Program-made: the position numbers and the translations under genes | The notes under the pieces: model-generated | What the model was told of the DNA's origin: nothing | Seen by the model: only the letters and a program-made list of their open reading frames with translations | The model's database searches: none | In this document: positions 44,484 through 55,111 of the stretch, in pieces | Layout of the letters: each line of letters starts with the position of its first letter | How positions within the stretch are numbered: the first letter of the stretch is position 1 | Origin: JACVCJ01 sp052437175 | GTDB lineage: Bacteria; Bacteroidota; Bacteroidia; CAIKAF01 | Reading direction: 5' to 3' | Assembly: GCA_052437175.1 (NCBI GenBank) | Contig: JBQVOK010000003.1 | Coordinates: 487,980 to 551,979, forward strand | Length of the DNA: 64,000 nucleotides

Positions 44484-44630
44484 CGGCAGCATCAATTTCT
44501 CAAACCGTTCCGCAATGGAATTAACCTGTTGTTCCTTACCCGGGAGCAGATCTTACTCTTATGCAGCGTCTGCCGGCAGTATACTGTTCCGGGAACGTTT
44601 ACGTTATACTTATACCTCTATCACTCGCCT

Positions 44631-45788
44631 ATGTCTCGTATCTTTTATGCACTGACCCTTGCGGTCCTGTTCCTGTGTCAGCCTGTTACGGTGCGCGCGC
44701 AGTACCTGCTCACGGCTATTTCGCCGCCGCCCCAGTTCAGCCATGACGATCTGTGGAACCTGACGCTCACCCGTACCAATACGTCGGATAACTATACGCA
44801 GTTTTACATTGCTTTGCGTATATTCAACAACAGCTCCCAGCTCGAAGTAAAGACCAATTCGGCTATGCTGTCCCTGAACAACACGGTAACGGTGATCAAT
44901 ATCGGGAACATCGCCGATGTACAGCCTTTTACCATCAACTATTACAACGCTACGGTACTGCAGCAGGTAGTGGCTTCGGGAGGTCTTTTTCCGCCGGGCC
45001 AGTGGAACATCGACTTTACCCTGTACGGCCGACCCAGTGACGGGGAGTTTACCGAGCTGGCCAATTACAGCTACCCGCTTATCGTAGATGCTTTCTGGCC
45101 GCCCATGCTGCTTTCACCGGCTGACGGCGATACGGTACAGACACCGAATCCCATTCTTACCTGGACGCCGGCTTTCAGCACGTTTGCGCAGGGGAATGTA
45201 ACATATATACTAAAAGTAGTTCCCATATTATATGGACAGGATGCACAGCAGGCGATCATGGCAAATTTCCCTATGTATATGGAAAGTAATATTCCTATGC
45301 CGCTGCAGATGTATCCCAATACAGCACAGCCGCTGGACTCGAATCATCGTTATGCCTGGCAGGTAGAAGGCCGTGCAGACGGACTCTCCCTGGGCTCAAG
45401 TGAAGTATGGGAGTTTTGTTACTGCTTTCCGGGGTTTACAGTGCCTCAGGATACGATCCGGTATTACTTTACAGCATTTACCCAATCCGAGAATGACCTG
45501 TATATTGTACATGACGGTAATATCTACAGCCAGTTCTACATGGACTATAAATCGTCCGGCGAAAACAAGGTATATGTAAGCGTGCTTAAGCCGGACGGTT
45601 TGCCGCTCAATAATGTACAGCTTGAATTTAATGCAGAGTTCGGATATAATCGTTACATCATAAATCAGTGTGCGTTAAATCTGCCTGCACAGCCCTCTGT
45701 ACCCTACTATGTGCTGCAGTTGCGTAATTCACGCAACGAGACACGCATTATCCGTTTTGTTCCGAAAAGCAATTATAATTGTAACTAA
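44631..45788 (+). CDS. Secreted beta-rich protein, first gene of the Rhs operon
   Basis: 385 aa from ATG at 44631, chosen because a clean signal peptide (MSRIFYALTLAVLFLCQPVTVRAQ) begins there; the longer frame lacks one. The mature protein is beta-rich with many Thr, Asn and Tyr. An Ig/Fn3-like segment lies around LLSPADGDTVQTPNPILTWTP (about 160-190) and HRYAWQVEGRADG. Four Cys occur in its second half (CYC, later CALN and a terminal CN). No enzyme motif. It leads a six-gene unit with two giant proteins and could be an accessory or display protein. Confidence 0.72.
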   Translation: MSRIFYALTLAVLFLCQPVTVRAQYLLTAISPPPQFSHDDLWNLTLTRTNTSDNYTQFYIALRIFNNSSQLEVKTNSAMLSLNNTVTVINIGNIADVQPFTINYYNATVLQQVVASGGLFPPGQWNIDFTLYGRPSDGEFTELANYSYPLIVDAFWPPMLLSPADGDTVQTPNPILTWTPAFSTFAQGNVTYILKVVPILYGQDAQQAIMANFPMYMESNIPMPLQMYPNTAQPLDSNHRYAWQVEGRADGLSLGSSEVWEFCYCFPGFTVPQDTIRYYFTAFTQSENDLYIVHDGNIYSQFYMDYKSSGENKVYVSVLKPDGLPLNNVQLEFNAEFGYNRYIINQCALNLPAQPSVPYYVLQLRNSRNETRIIRFVPKSNYNCN

Positions 45789-45794
45789 AAACAG

Positions 45795-46280
45795 ATGAAC
45801 AGAAACAGTATTCCCGGCCTGCTGGCCCTGGTGCTGGGTATTGCTATTGGCGTATACCTGCTGCTGCAACGGGCAAACGAGAAAAAGTTCGTTTTTATCG
45901 ACATGATCGAAGTGTATAACGGGTTCGATTTCAAAAAAGCCCGTGAACAGTCTTTGAAGTCAGAAAATGAACGTCTTATACGCCGCGTAGATACGCTTAA
46001 CGGAGTGCTTTCTTCAACAGCCTATTCCGATGTACACAAACAGTATGCGCAATACGAAAAAGACTCACTGGTACAGTATTTCTCGAGACTAAGCGGGCAG
46101 TATGAAACCGAAGTGCTGGAACAACTCAATAAATATGTGGGGGACTACGGTCGCGAACACAAGTGTATGCTTGTTTTCGGCGGTCAGGGCGATGGTAATT
46201 TTATGTATGTAGACTCGTCCATGAATGTTACCCGCCAGGTAATTCAATATGTAAATGATAAGTATGCAGGTGCGCCATAA
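45795..46280 (+). CDS. OmpH/Skp-like periplasmic protein
   Basis: 161 aa. N-terminal membrane segment or signal (IPGLLALVLGIAIGVYLLL), followed by the opening of OmpH/Skp proteins (KFVFIDMIEVYNGFDFKKA), a coiled-coil arm (about 45-105, EQSLKSENERLIRRVDTL to YEKDSLVQYFSRL), and a return segment (VFGGQGDGNFMYVD). Skp-like proteins are jelly-fish-shaped chaperones for unfolded outer-membrane proteins. Starts 6 bp after the upstream gene and overlaps the next, so it probably serves the giant proteins of this operon (inference). Confidence 0.78.
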   Translation: MNRNSIPGLLALVLGIAIGVYLLLQRANEKKFVFIDMIEVYNGFDFKKAREQSLKSENERLIRRVDTLNGVLSSTAYSDVHKQYAQYEKDSLVQYFSRLSGQYETEVLEQLNKYVGDYGREHKCMLVFGGQGDGNFMYVDSSMNVTRQVIQYVNDKYAGAP

Positions 46281-46872
46281 TATATTGCTGTTTATACTGT
46301 TTGCGCTGTTTACTGCCTGCAGTGGCAGTCTCAGTTCCGAAAAATATATACGTTACCTGGAAGATGGAAAAAACGGTATGCGTATTACCCGTACCATAAA
46401 TGATGTTTCCTTTACCGCACAGTATAAACCGCTTGATCTGCTGCTGGCCCGCAAAATGCGTTCAGGAGGCGGAGAAACGGCAGATGCAGCCAGGTATAAA
46501 AGTACGGCCGACAGCCTGCTCCGTTTCGATTTTTATATAGTGACCGCTGACGGTGCGGAACACCCGTATCGTTATAATGTAGCAAACACGGCTGCATATA
46601 CAGACCGTAAATTTTATTATGAGTTTGGCGGAGTTGCCAGTGCTTTTTATATAGAAGGCCCCCAGGGTAAAATATACCCTTTTTCCTGCCGGGCAGAGCA
46701 GAACGGTACCCTTACCAATACACTGGTGCTTGAATGCATGTTCGATCTGCCGCTTCCTGAAAAGGAACTGATCTTCTGCTTCGAGGACCGTATATTCGGA
46801 AAAGGCATCGTGAAATTCCGTTTTGATACGGAGCAAATCAGAAACTTACCCACTTTAACGTACAATTCATGA
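46255..46872 (+). CDS. Lipoprotein of unknown function in the Rhs operon
   Basis: 205 aa. Lipoprotein signal with lipobox TAC (LLFILFALFTACSG). An alternative start three codons later (46264) also keeps the signal intact. The rest is beta-rich with no recognised family. It overlaps the OmpH-like gene by 26 bp (17 bp from the alternative start) and the next gene's ATG by 4 bp (ATGA), indicating coupled translation. Possibly an outer-membrane anchor for the giant product. Confidence 0.7.
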   Translation: MISMQVRHNILLFILFALFTACSGSLSSEKYIRYLEDGKNGMRITRTINDVSFTAQYKPLDLLLARKMRSGGGETADAARYKSTADSLLRFDFYIVTADGAEHPYRYNVANTAAYTDRKFYYEFGGVASAFYIEGPQGKIYPFSCRAEQNGTLTNTLVLECMFDLPLPEKELIFCFEDRIFGKGIVKFRFDTEQIRNLPTLTYNS

Positions 46873-49800
46873 AAATGAAAAAATATACACGTATTTCTTC
46901 CCGTAAAAGAACCATCGCTTTTTTCCTGCTGGGGATACTGGGCTGGGACATAGCCAGTCCTGCGCTTTCCTTTGCACTTACCAGCGGGCCTACACAACCG
47001 GAAGCACACCAGTTTCAGCAGGTGGGCGTTTCGGATATGGTTGACCTGGCAACGGGCGATTTTTCATATAATATTCCGCTCTTTAACCTGCCGGGCCCTG
47101 AGGGCGGTTATCCCTTTAACCTGAGCTACCAGTCGGGAGTAAATATGGACCAGGAAGCCAGCTGGGTGGGACTGGGCTGGAATATCAATGCAGGGGCCAT
47201 TAACCGGAATTTGCGCGGGTTACCCGATGAATTTGCCGGCGGCAATGATAAGGTCAGCACGGAAACACAAATGGAGCCCAACCTGACCATAGGGGGATCC
47301 ATGGCAGTAAACGTCAAGCTGTTCGGAGCCGACTACAAAAAACTGGCCCCAGGGGGGAACCTGGGTATTTCTACCAATGTATATTGGAACAACTTTAAAA
47401 AGTGGGGCATGGGCATCGGCCTTTCACCCTCTTTAGGCTTCAAAGAATCGGCAGAATCTAAGAATAACTTCGGCTTCAGTATGAATTTCAGCCTGGATTC
47501 CCAGGAAGGGGTGGGGGCAAATGCGAATGTGAGCTATACGCACACGCTGAAACCAAATAGGAAAGAGGAGCAGAGTAAAAGTGAAACCGGATTTAAGAAT
47601 ACGCGATTACGCATAACAAATTATAAAGCGCAGGGCTCCGTAGGTATCGGGTATAACTCAAACTCCGGACTGAATATGTCCATATCAGGAACGCTTCGTG
47701 CGAATGCATCACAGGCATACCGGACAGAGTCAGGAGTAAGTGATGAAGGCGAAAAAAACAACTCCATCAGTGGCGGGTCTGTGATCTCTTTTGCCAATAG
47801 CTTTAGTACACCGGGTGTTACCCAGGAAATTTTTTCGGAGAACTTTACCGGTAATTTCAGTATCGGGCCGGGTACCAACGGTAGCTTCCCGTATTTCAAT
47901 TTCAGCGGGTACTATTCAAAGAACACTCTCAAGAGAAACAGCGAGAACCTGGAAGCCTACGGATACATGAACCTTTCGCGCCTGGTAGACCGCCGGGACA
48001 AGCATAATAACGATGCTATACGCGAGGATCAGAAGGAAACCTCCTTTGTTTCGGATATTGCCCGGGAAGATGACGGAGAGATCACGAAATGGAGTCCGAA
48101 TCTGCCTACGCCGTCTTTATCCTACGATTATTTTAATATCAGTGGTCAGGGTGTGGGAGGTACATTTCGTCCGCACCGTTCCGATTATGGGCCGCTCATG
48201 GAGGCTAAACGTAAATCTGACGGAGTGGGCGGTTCGCTGGGCCTGGACCTAGGTATTCCCGGCCACTATGGAGTGGGTGGTTCTGTAAACTACTCAGATA
48301 GTAAAACCGGTAACTGGGACGATAATACGAACCCGGTGTATGAAAAACTGCTCTATCGCCAGAAAGGGTTTAAAACGCCCGGGGCACGTGCTGATTTCGA
48401 AGAATATGCCTTCCGTCTGGCAAGTGAACAGGTGGCGGTGCCCAAAGCCTTTTACGAGGATTTTGCCGGGAGTATATTTACTCCCGTTCGCTTTGCACAA
48501 AATGCACACAGCCTTAAACCGGAGCTGCAGAACAGTGACAATACCACTATCCGTGCTGTAGGCAACAACAATTACCGCAATATGCGTATACCCCGCGGAG
48601 CTGCCATCATGGCCTTTACCAACAGCCAGGTAATGCGCAAAGACTATAATACGGGCCGCTACGAAGAAATTCTCGGCGAATACAACATCGGGGTGTATCC
48701 TTCTGTAGGGAGTTCTTCTTTGCAGGACTATTCGCAGGATATGCAGGGCACCCGGGGTAAGAATGTAAGTGCTGATGGTAAAAAATGGGAAACGCCGAAC
48801 CATATTGCGGGTTTTACCGTAACGGACAAAGAAGGAAAACGCTACGTATATGCCCTGCCGGCCTACAACAATAAGCAGCAGGAAGTAATTTTTTCTATTC
48901 CGAAACAGAGTACTACAGACGGAGTTATCTCTCTTTCCGGAACGGACCATAATATAGAAGGAACCGATAAGTTCCTGCATAAAAAAACAACGTCGCGCTA
49001 CCCGCACTCTTTCCTGATTACGTCGGTGCTGGGGGCAAATTATGTGGATAGTGACAATGTGCCCGGCCCGTCTAAAGATGATCAGGGCTACTGGGTAAAA
49101 TTCAACTATGCCAAAGCCGCCTCTAATTATAAATGGCGCGAACCTTTTTCAGGCTATCAGCACAGTCCGGGTTCTGCTACTACGGAGCGTGATGATAAAG
49201 CCTCTTACGTGTACGGAGAGAAAGAGATCTGGTACCTGTCTTCGGTAGAGACCAGCACCCATATTGCCTATTTTATCATGGACGCGCGAAGCGATGGCAA
49301 AGGGCCTGCTTCGGCTGAGAACGGCAGTCTGAGTACGCCTGGTAAAGACAGCCAGACGCTCTACAAGCTGAGCCGTATCGAATTGTACGCTAAAGAGGAC
49401 AAACAGGCACTGCAAACGGTACATTTTGAGTATGAATACCTGCTGTGCCCGCAGAGTCCGAACAGTAATGCCTCCAACGCGGCCAAACTTACTCTTACAA
49501 GGGTATATTTCACCTATAAAAACGATCGCAGCGGAGAGTTGTCGGATTACCGTTTTTACTATGGCGATGGCATGGAAGATCCGGGACAGACAGGACAGGG
49601 CTCATCGCAGAACTATGTAAAGAATAAACTGGTAACCGACCGCTGGGGTACGTTTACTTCAGAGTTTAATACCGGTTCTGTAATACCGGAAGAATTTCCC
49701 TATACGCCACAGTTTAACCGTACGCAGACACAAACGGCCGCAGTAAAAGAAACCTTCCGCCAGCTAAGGGCCAGGGACGTTTCTACCTGGGACCTGAAGC

Positions 49801-52800
49801 GGATTAAGCTTCCTTCGGGAGCTAATATATATATCACCTACGAATCGGATGACTATGCCTATGTTCAGCACAAAAAGGCCATGCAGATGTTCCAGGTGGA
49901 AGGCATAGAAACCCCGGGCAATTTTGAAGTATATACTAAAGATGATAACGACTGGACCAATGCAGAACCCGATGCCGGCCGGACAGGGAATACCCGTGAA
50001 AAACGAAGGCTGATCTTTAAACTGGAAAACCCGATAGATGCTACCCTGTCTGCGTCACAGGCGGCAGAAGAGGTGTATGAACAATATTTTTCTTCTTTTA
50101 AAAAGCCCAATGAAGACGGCTATAAGCCACTTTTTGCCAAGCTGAATGTGAAATTTCGCGGGCAGTTTTTCGATTATGTAGAAGGATATTATGACCTGGA
50201 AACAGACCCTTCTACCGGGAAGCCTTATGTAGGTGTGCTGAGCAATACGGCCAGCATCGACGGGCAAAATTCGTATATATATGGATTTGTAACGCTCGAT
50301 TATATGACCGTGAAAAAGAAAGTGGGTTATCATCCGGTTGCGGTTGCGGCCTGGCAGTCGATGCGTATTAACAGCCCGGAACTTATCACGTCCAGTGCCG
50401 ACTATTCCAACGCCAACCTGTCTTCGGATATGGATAAACTTGCAGCTATGGGGGCCATCGGCGGTATGTTCAATAACCTGGTACAGGTATTCAAAGGATA
50501 CCGTAATTATTGCTTCGGTAAAGAATATGCCAATGCCATTGACGGCTCTAAAAGCATTATCCGCCTCGATTCTCCGGATGGATTCAAGTATGGAGGCGGC
50601 AGCCGGGTAAAACAGGTCCTGGTAAAAGACGATGCCGTATGGGGAGGTGAAGAGATCGGGCAGACCTATGAATATACTACGACCGGTGCAGACCGCAATG
50701 TGATCAGTTCGGGCGTAGCCAGTTATGAGCCGGTTTTCGGAGGGGAAGAGAACCCCTGGCGCAGCCCGAAACGCTATACGGAAAACCTGCCGCTTAAGAC
50801 CGATAACTCCCTGTATTTTGAAGAACCCGCCAACGAATCTTATTTCCCGGCCCCCCGGGTGGTTTACAGTAAAGTAACGGTAACGAGTCTTAATACCAAA
50901 CGGGCTTCCGAGGCTCTGAAAGCAGATCCGGGAAGTGTGGCCTATAAGGGCGTATCACTCACCGGCCGTACGGTCCATGAGTTCTATACCGCAAAAGATT
51001 TCCCTGTAATACTCGAGGAAACCACGATCTTTAAAAAAGGAGGTAAGCCCAGCACCATACCCCTGCCTTTTGTGGGCTCGGTAACAACCGGCAAATTTAC
51101 GGCCACTCAGGGTTACCTGGTACGTCTCAACGATATGCATGGCCGCCAGAAATCGGTCTCTACCTTTGCTTCCGGCCAGGATGGCCAGTTTGCTTCTACA
51201 CCAGATACGTATGTAAAATATAACTACCGCTCTCAGAATTATTCCTATAAAGGGGAAAATGTTCTGGTACTCGACAGTGAAGTAGATGTGCTCAGTGATG
51301 ATCCGCTTCTCACACAGCAAAGCTTCTATACAGGCAATACACAGAATGTGAATGCCAGAACGGAAAAAATGTACCTCGGGGTCGATTATGATTTCTTTAT
51401 GGATTTCCGGCGTTTCAGCAGTTATGCGGGAAATTTCGGACTGGATTTTAATATGGATATCGTAGGTGCCGGCGTGGTAGGATTTCCGCTGCCATTCCCC
51501 TGGCCTTCCGTAGCCAGTAACAAAACGGTTACCAAATTTGCCGTAACCAATAAGGTCGTGAGCCAGAGCGGCATACTGGAATCGGTAGTAGCAACCGATG
51601 CGCAGTCTACCGTTACTACGTCCAGCCTGGTTTTTGATCCATACACCGGCCAGCCGCTGGTAACATCGGTCAATAACAATTACGACAATATCATGTATAA
51701 CTATTCCATGCCGGCACATATAGCCTACCCGGGCATGGGACCGGCATACAAGAATGAACAGCTCGAATTTATATCCCATATAGAAGCGCTGAAAGACGGA
51801 GTGTTTGAGCTCCGCACCTCCAAACCCGAATATCCGGCCGCGCCAGTGATATACCATTTGCGTACCCCGATGCGCTATTACGATATGAACCGGGTTATCG
51901 CGTCTCCGCTGGCGGAAACGTTTGACATAAAACTTTTGTATTCCTTCCTGGAAGAGGGTGATGAGTTCATCCTGGAAGTACTGCCGACAATAGACAAAGG
52001 CAAAGCCGATTATTTTGAGAACGCCTCCAACTCGAAAGGTACAGCCATACTGATCGGGAAAAGTCTGTCGTTTGACGACCATTGTAATTTTAAGTATAAC
52101 CTGCGTTTTAAACTGGTAAAACCGTACGGAATAACACGCGGTAATATGATCCGGTTTACCCTTTCGCGCAGCGGTAAACGCAACCTGCTTGGTACTGCGG
52201 CAGGTAGTGTACAAACCCTGGATGCGGTAAATACAACTCCTTCATTGGCCTATAGTCCGCTGATGAACCGCACTGTAGCTGCACGACCCGGGTACAGCAC
52301 CACGGGTGTACGCAATGAACTGGCGGCCTTCCTGAACGATATCCTCACAAGTAACGGAAAACTGAAAACAGGTAATTATCGCCTGGACGATCCTTTCTTC
52401 CGGGATGAACATGGCGAGATCAAGTATCCCGTGCTGTACAATGCGCTGGATATGATAGCTGTAACGGACAATTGCGGAGCCAATAACGAATGTAAGCGTT
52501 CCGGTCCGGGTACCTCGCAGGGATACCAGTGGACAGCACAGGGCCCGGTAATCGGGCAGGACTATATTTACCCGGTATACGATAATGCTTTTTCAGCTAC
52601 CTATGTGCAACTGCTGAACCAGATCATGTCAAATACCCCCGGGTTACACAATCCGCTTACAACTACAGAGCAGGAGTATATAGAACTCCAGTTCAAACTG
52701 CTGGTTATTGCAACCCTCGGGCATAAATTCCTGGAAGGTTATACTTTCCGCTATGCTGAAGTATTTACTCCGGGACCCTGCCTGGAAGATCACTGCGGTG

Positions 52801-54386
52801 CCCCTGCCCGTTCCACCGAACTGTGGCCTGCCGCTTCCCATCCGGACCGCCGCAATTTCAGTGGTAAGAAAGATGTTGAGGGCAATCCCGTACACCGCGG
52901 ATATCACCTGGTGGTGCGTTTTAAGCCGGGTATGAATATCCAGAATTACAATGCCGAAGACTGTTTTGTATTTCACGGCCTGGCCATAGACAAGTTCTCC
53001 ACGGCCAACGGTATTGCTACGGCCTATGCAGATACAAAAATATCGGCGGTTACCACGAATGCCTCCGATAATAAGACCATTTATTTCGACTACAGTTATC
53101 CCGCGGGAGACAACACACAAAAGCGAACCTCCTTCTGTATCCCTGATTTCATTATAAATGCTGCTCCGAAAGTGGTGAATATAAAGAACGTACTTTCCAT
53201 ATCAGCTGCAGAATTCCAGAATCACGGCCTGCATGCAGGAAATGCGTCCATAAACGACGATATAACGGCATATTATCCGCAGGGGAAAATGGGTATCTGG
53301 CGGCCGGTGCGCAACTATTACTACAAGGACGAACGTTTCCAGGGAGTAAAACCTTCAGCATCCTCCAACATGCATTCTATGGTTATGCTTAAGAAAGACG
53401 GTGTGTTCGATGGTACGGTAACCTCGAATGTTCCTGATTTTTACACGAACATGTTTGTATGGAAAAAGACGCTTGATCATACATTCGATATAGACAAATG
53501 GCTGAAGAATGAGACCGTAACGGATTATAACAGCAACCTGGAACCCCGCGAAAGCCGCAATGTGCTTGGGATATATTCTTCGGTAAAGTTCGATGCCCTG
53601 GACATGCTCCCGGTGGCGGTAGGACAAAACATGCGCTATAAAGAATGGTTCTATGAAGATTTTGACAATGTAAACAGCATTACCTTCAACCCAGGTCCCG
53701 CACAAAAGATCGGCGTGTCCATGACCGGTAAGATGGCCCTGAGTATTGCCGGTCTGCAGCCGGTGCTTTATAAAATACCGAAAGAACAGCTGCAGCTGCC
53801 CGAAGGCGAGGCCTGTGTAATTTCGATGTGGGCAGGCGGGTTTAACTCCCTTTACAGCCCGGCTGAGATCGATACCCGTTTCCCGAATATCATGAACATA
53901 AAACTGCGCTTCCTGAATGCGGCAGGCAGCTATATCAACGATGGCAACGGTTCGCCGGTAGAAGTTGTCTGCAGACCTAAAGGTAAACTGTATGAAGGTA
54001 ATGGCACGTTCTGGCGCAAGATCGAAACGGAGTTTACCGTGCCTGCCGGTACCCGCCAGCTGGAGATCAGTTTCGGGGCCACGGGCAACAGTATCGATAA
54101 TAATACCGAATACGGCACTATGTTTACGATGCTTAGCAATAACGGTTCGGTATTTTTAGACCAGCGGGCATGTTACGACGATATTCGTATATACCCTGCC
54201 GATGGTGTGGTGAAAAGCTATGTGTACGATGCCCGCGATAAAAAACTGCTGGCAGAATCGGACGAGAACAACTTCCCGAGCTATTATGGCTATTCACCTG
54301 CGGGAGCTCTGTACACCGTGAAAAAACTCACGGAAGAGGGGCTGAAAACACTGAAAGAGATACAATCATCCACTAAACGCCAGTAA
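46869..54386 (+). CDS. Giant exported SpvB/Tc-toxin-like protein
   Basis: 2505 aa. N-terminal signal (about 12-35, TIAFFLLGILGWDIASPALSFA). The first 100 residues carry the pattern GVSDMVDLATGDFSYNIPLFNLPGPEGGYPFNLSYQSGVNMDQEASWVGLGWNINAGAI, characteristic of the SpvB/TcB-like shell-forming N-termini that precede Rhs proteins in Bacteroidota. The middle is long and beta-rich. The end, VKSYVYDARDKKLLAESDENNFPSYYGYSPAGALYTVKK, is a YD-type motif. In Tc toxins the B and C parts together form a hollow Rhs shell; here the next large gene is the Rhs part, so the two proteins may co-assemble. No catalytic domain was identified. Confidence 0.82.
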   Translation: MKMKKYTRISSRKRTIAFFLLGILGWDIASPALSFALTSGPTQPEAHQFQQVGVSDMVDLATGDFSYNIPLFNLPGPEGGYPFNLSYQSGVNMDQEASWVGLGWNINAGAINRNLRGLPDEFAGGNDKVSTETQMEPNLTIGGSMAVNVKLFGADYKKLAPGGNLGISTNVYWNNFKKWGMGIGLSPSLGFKESAESKNNFGFSMNFSLDSQEGVGANANVSYTHTLKPNRKEEQSKSETGFKNTRLRITNYKAQGSVGIGYNSNSGLNMSISGTLRANASQAYRTESGVSDEGEKNNSISGGSVISFANSFSTPGVTQEIFSENFTGNFSIGPGTNGSFPYFNFSGYYSKNTLKRNSENLEAYGYMNLSRLVDRRDKHNNDAIREDQKETSFVSDIAREDDGEITKWSPNLPTPSLSYDYFNISGQGVGGTFRPHRSDYGPLMEAKRKSDGVGGSLGLDLGIPGHYGVGGSVNYSDSKTGNWDDNTNPVYEKLLYRQKGFKTPGARADFEEYAFRLASEQVAVPKAFYEDFAGSIFTPVRFAQNAHSLKPELQNSDNTTIRAVGNNNYRNMRIPRGAAIMAFTNSQVMRKDYNTGRYEEILGEYNIGVYPSVGSSSLQDYSQDMQGTRGKNVSADGKKWETPNHIAGFTVTDKEGKRYVYALPAYNNKQQEVIFSIPKQSTTDGVISLSGTDHNIEGTDKFLHKKTTSRYPHSFLITSVLGANYVDSDNVPGPSKDDQGYWVKFNYAKAASNYKWREPFSGYQHSPGSATTERDDKASYVYGEKEIWYLSSVETSTHIAYFIMDARSDGKGPASAENGSLSTPGKDSQTLYKLSRIELYAKEDKQALQTVHFEYEYLLCPQSPNSNASNAAKLTLTRVYFTYKNDRSGELSDYRFYYGDGMEDPGQTGQGSSQNYVKNKLVTDRWGTFTSEFNTGSVIPEEFPYTPQFNRTQTQTAAVKETFRQLRARDVSTWDLKRIKLPSGANIYITYESDDYAYVQHKKAMQMFQVEGIETPGNFEVYTKDDNDWTNAEPDAGRTGNTREKRRLIFKLENPIDATLSASQAAEEVYEQYFSSFKKPNEDGYKPLFAKLNVKFRGQFFDYVEGYYDLETDPSTGKPYVGVLSNTASIDGQNSYIYGFVTLDYMTVKKKVGYHPVAVAAWQSMRINSPELITSSADYSNANLSSDMDKLAAMGAIGGMFNNLVQVFKGYRNYCFGKEYANAIDGSKSIIRLDSPDGFKYGGGSRVKQVLVKDDAVWGGEEIGQTYEYTTTGADRNVISSGVASYEPVFGGEENPWRSPKRYTENLPLKTDNSLYFEEPANESYFPAPRVVYSKVTVTSLNTKRASEALKADPGSVAYKGVSLTGRTVHEFYTAKDFPVILEETTIFKKGGKPSTIPLPFVGSVTTGKFTATQGYLVRLNDMHGRQKSVSTFASGQDGQFASTPDTYVKYNYRSQNYSYKGENVLVLDSEVDVLSDDPLLTQQSFYTGNTQNVNARTEKMYLGVDYDFFMDFRRFSSYAGNFGLDFNMDIVGAGVVGFPLPFPWPSVASNKTVTKFAVTNKVVSQSGILESVVATDAQSTVTTSSLVFDPYTGQPLVTSVNNNYDNIMYNYSMPAHIAYPGMGPAYKNEQLEFISHIEALKDGVFELRTSKPEYPAAPVIYHLRTPMRYYDMNRVIASPLAETFDIKLLYSFLEEGDEFILEVLPTIDKGKADYFENASNSKGTAILIGKSLSFDDHCNFKYNLRFKLVKPYGITRGNMIRFTLSRSGKRNLLGTAAGSVQTLDAVNTTPSLAYSPLMNRTVAARPGYSTTGVRNELAAFLNDILTSNGKLKTGNYRLDDPFFRDEHGEIKYPVLYNALDMIAVTDNCGANNECKRSGPGTSQGYQWTAQGPVIGQDYIYPVYDNAFSATYVQLLNQIMSNTPGLHNPLTTTEQEYIELQFKLLVIATLGHKFLEGYTFRYAEVFTPGPCLEDHCGAPARSTELWPAASHPDRRNFSGKKDVEGNPVHRGYHLVVRFKPGMNIQNYNAEDCFVFHGLAIDKFSTANGIATAYADTKISAVTTNASDNKTIYFDYSYPAGDNTQKRTSFCIPDFIINAAPKVVNIKNVLSISAAEFQNHGLHAGNASINDDITAYYPQGKMGIWRPVRNYYYKDERFQGVKPSASSNMHSMVMLKKDGVFDGTVTSNVPDFYTNMFVWKKTLDHTFDIDKWLKNETVTDYNSNLEPRESRNVLGIYSSVKFDALDMLPVAVGQNMRYKEWFYEDFDNVNSITFNPGPAQKIGVSMTGKMALSIAGLQPVLYKIPKEQLQLPEGEACVISMWAGGFNSLYSPAEIDTRFPNIMNIKLRFLNAAGSYINDGNGSPVEVVCRPKGKLYEGNGTFWRKIETEFTVPAGTRQLEISFGATGNSIDNNTEYGTMFTMLSNNGSVFLDQRACYDDIRIYPADGVVKSYVYDARDKKLLAESDENNFPSYYGYSPAGALYTVKKLTEEGLKTLKEIQSSTKRQ

Positions 54387-54388
54387 CG

Positions 54389-55111
54389 ATGATGATGAAA
54401 AAGAGTTTAGTTCTGTTAACCGTTGTATTTTCCTGCCTGGTACCGGCCATATACGGCCAGGACCTGCAGAAAGACTGGTATGAATTGTACCGCCTTCTTA
54501 CAGATCCGGGAAGCCTGGAAATACGTATGCAAACCCATATACGTTTTGTGCAGGATGAAGAGCGCAGCCAGCTGGAGCCCATGCGTATGGAAACCCATAT
54601 CCGTATCAGCAACGGCATGTACTATTTCAAAAATAACGAGTACGAAATGCTTATTAACCGTAAATATGTAATTACGGTCATGTACCAGGAGAACCGGATG
54701 ATGGTAGCCGGAAATGCTGCCGAATACCTGGATAAATACCGCCGTATTGCCATTGAAAATACACCTTTTGCATTCAATAATATAGAAGGCATACGTACCA
54801 CGTACCTGGGCACAGAACAAGACCGAAGAACCTACCTGGTGCAGGGCGACGATACAGAGATCCGTGAGGCCCGCATCAGTTTTGCAGCTTCAGGTCCGGG
54901 ACTGAAACATGTTTCGTATATATATCACCCCGACAGCGAAACCGGTATGAAAGACATGCAGATCGATTTCAGCATCTTCGACACCAATCCTGTTTTCCCG
55001 GAAACGGCTTTTTCGGAAAGCGCTTTTTTCCGTGTTACTTCCCAGGGCATGGTACCTGCCGCATCTTTTGCCGGTTTTCAACTCATTACTCTGAATTCCT
55101 ATGAAAAATAA
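54389..55111 (+). CDS. Secreted LolA-like protein in the Rhs operon
   Basis: 240 aa. Signal peptide (MMMKKSLVLLTVVFSCLVPAIYGQ); two further in-frame ATG codons make the exact start uncertain by up to two residues. The mature part has the alternating beta pattern of LolA/LolB-like lipoprotein-carrier folds (IRFVQDEERSQLEPMRMETHIRISNGMYYFKNNEYEMLINRKYVITVMYQENRMMVAG). The fold assignment is moderate. It starts 2 bp after the giant gene and overlaps the next by 11 bp. Confidence 0.68.
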   Translation: MMMKKSLVLLTVVFSCLVPAIYGQDLQKDWYELYRLLTDPGSLEIRMQTHIRFVQDEERSQLEPMRMETHIRISNGMYYFKNNEYEMLINRKYVITVMYQENRMMVAGNAAEYLDKYRRIAIENTPFAFNNIEGIRTTYLGTEQDRRTYLVQGDDTEIREARISFAASGPGLKHVSYIYHPDSETGMKDMQIDFSIFDTNPVFPETAFSESAFFRVTSQGMVPAASFAGFQLITLNSYEK

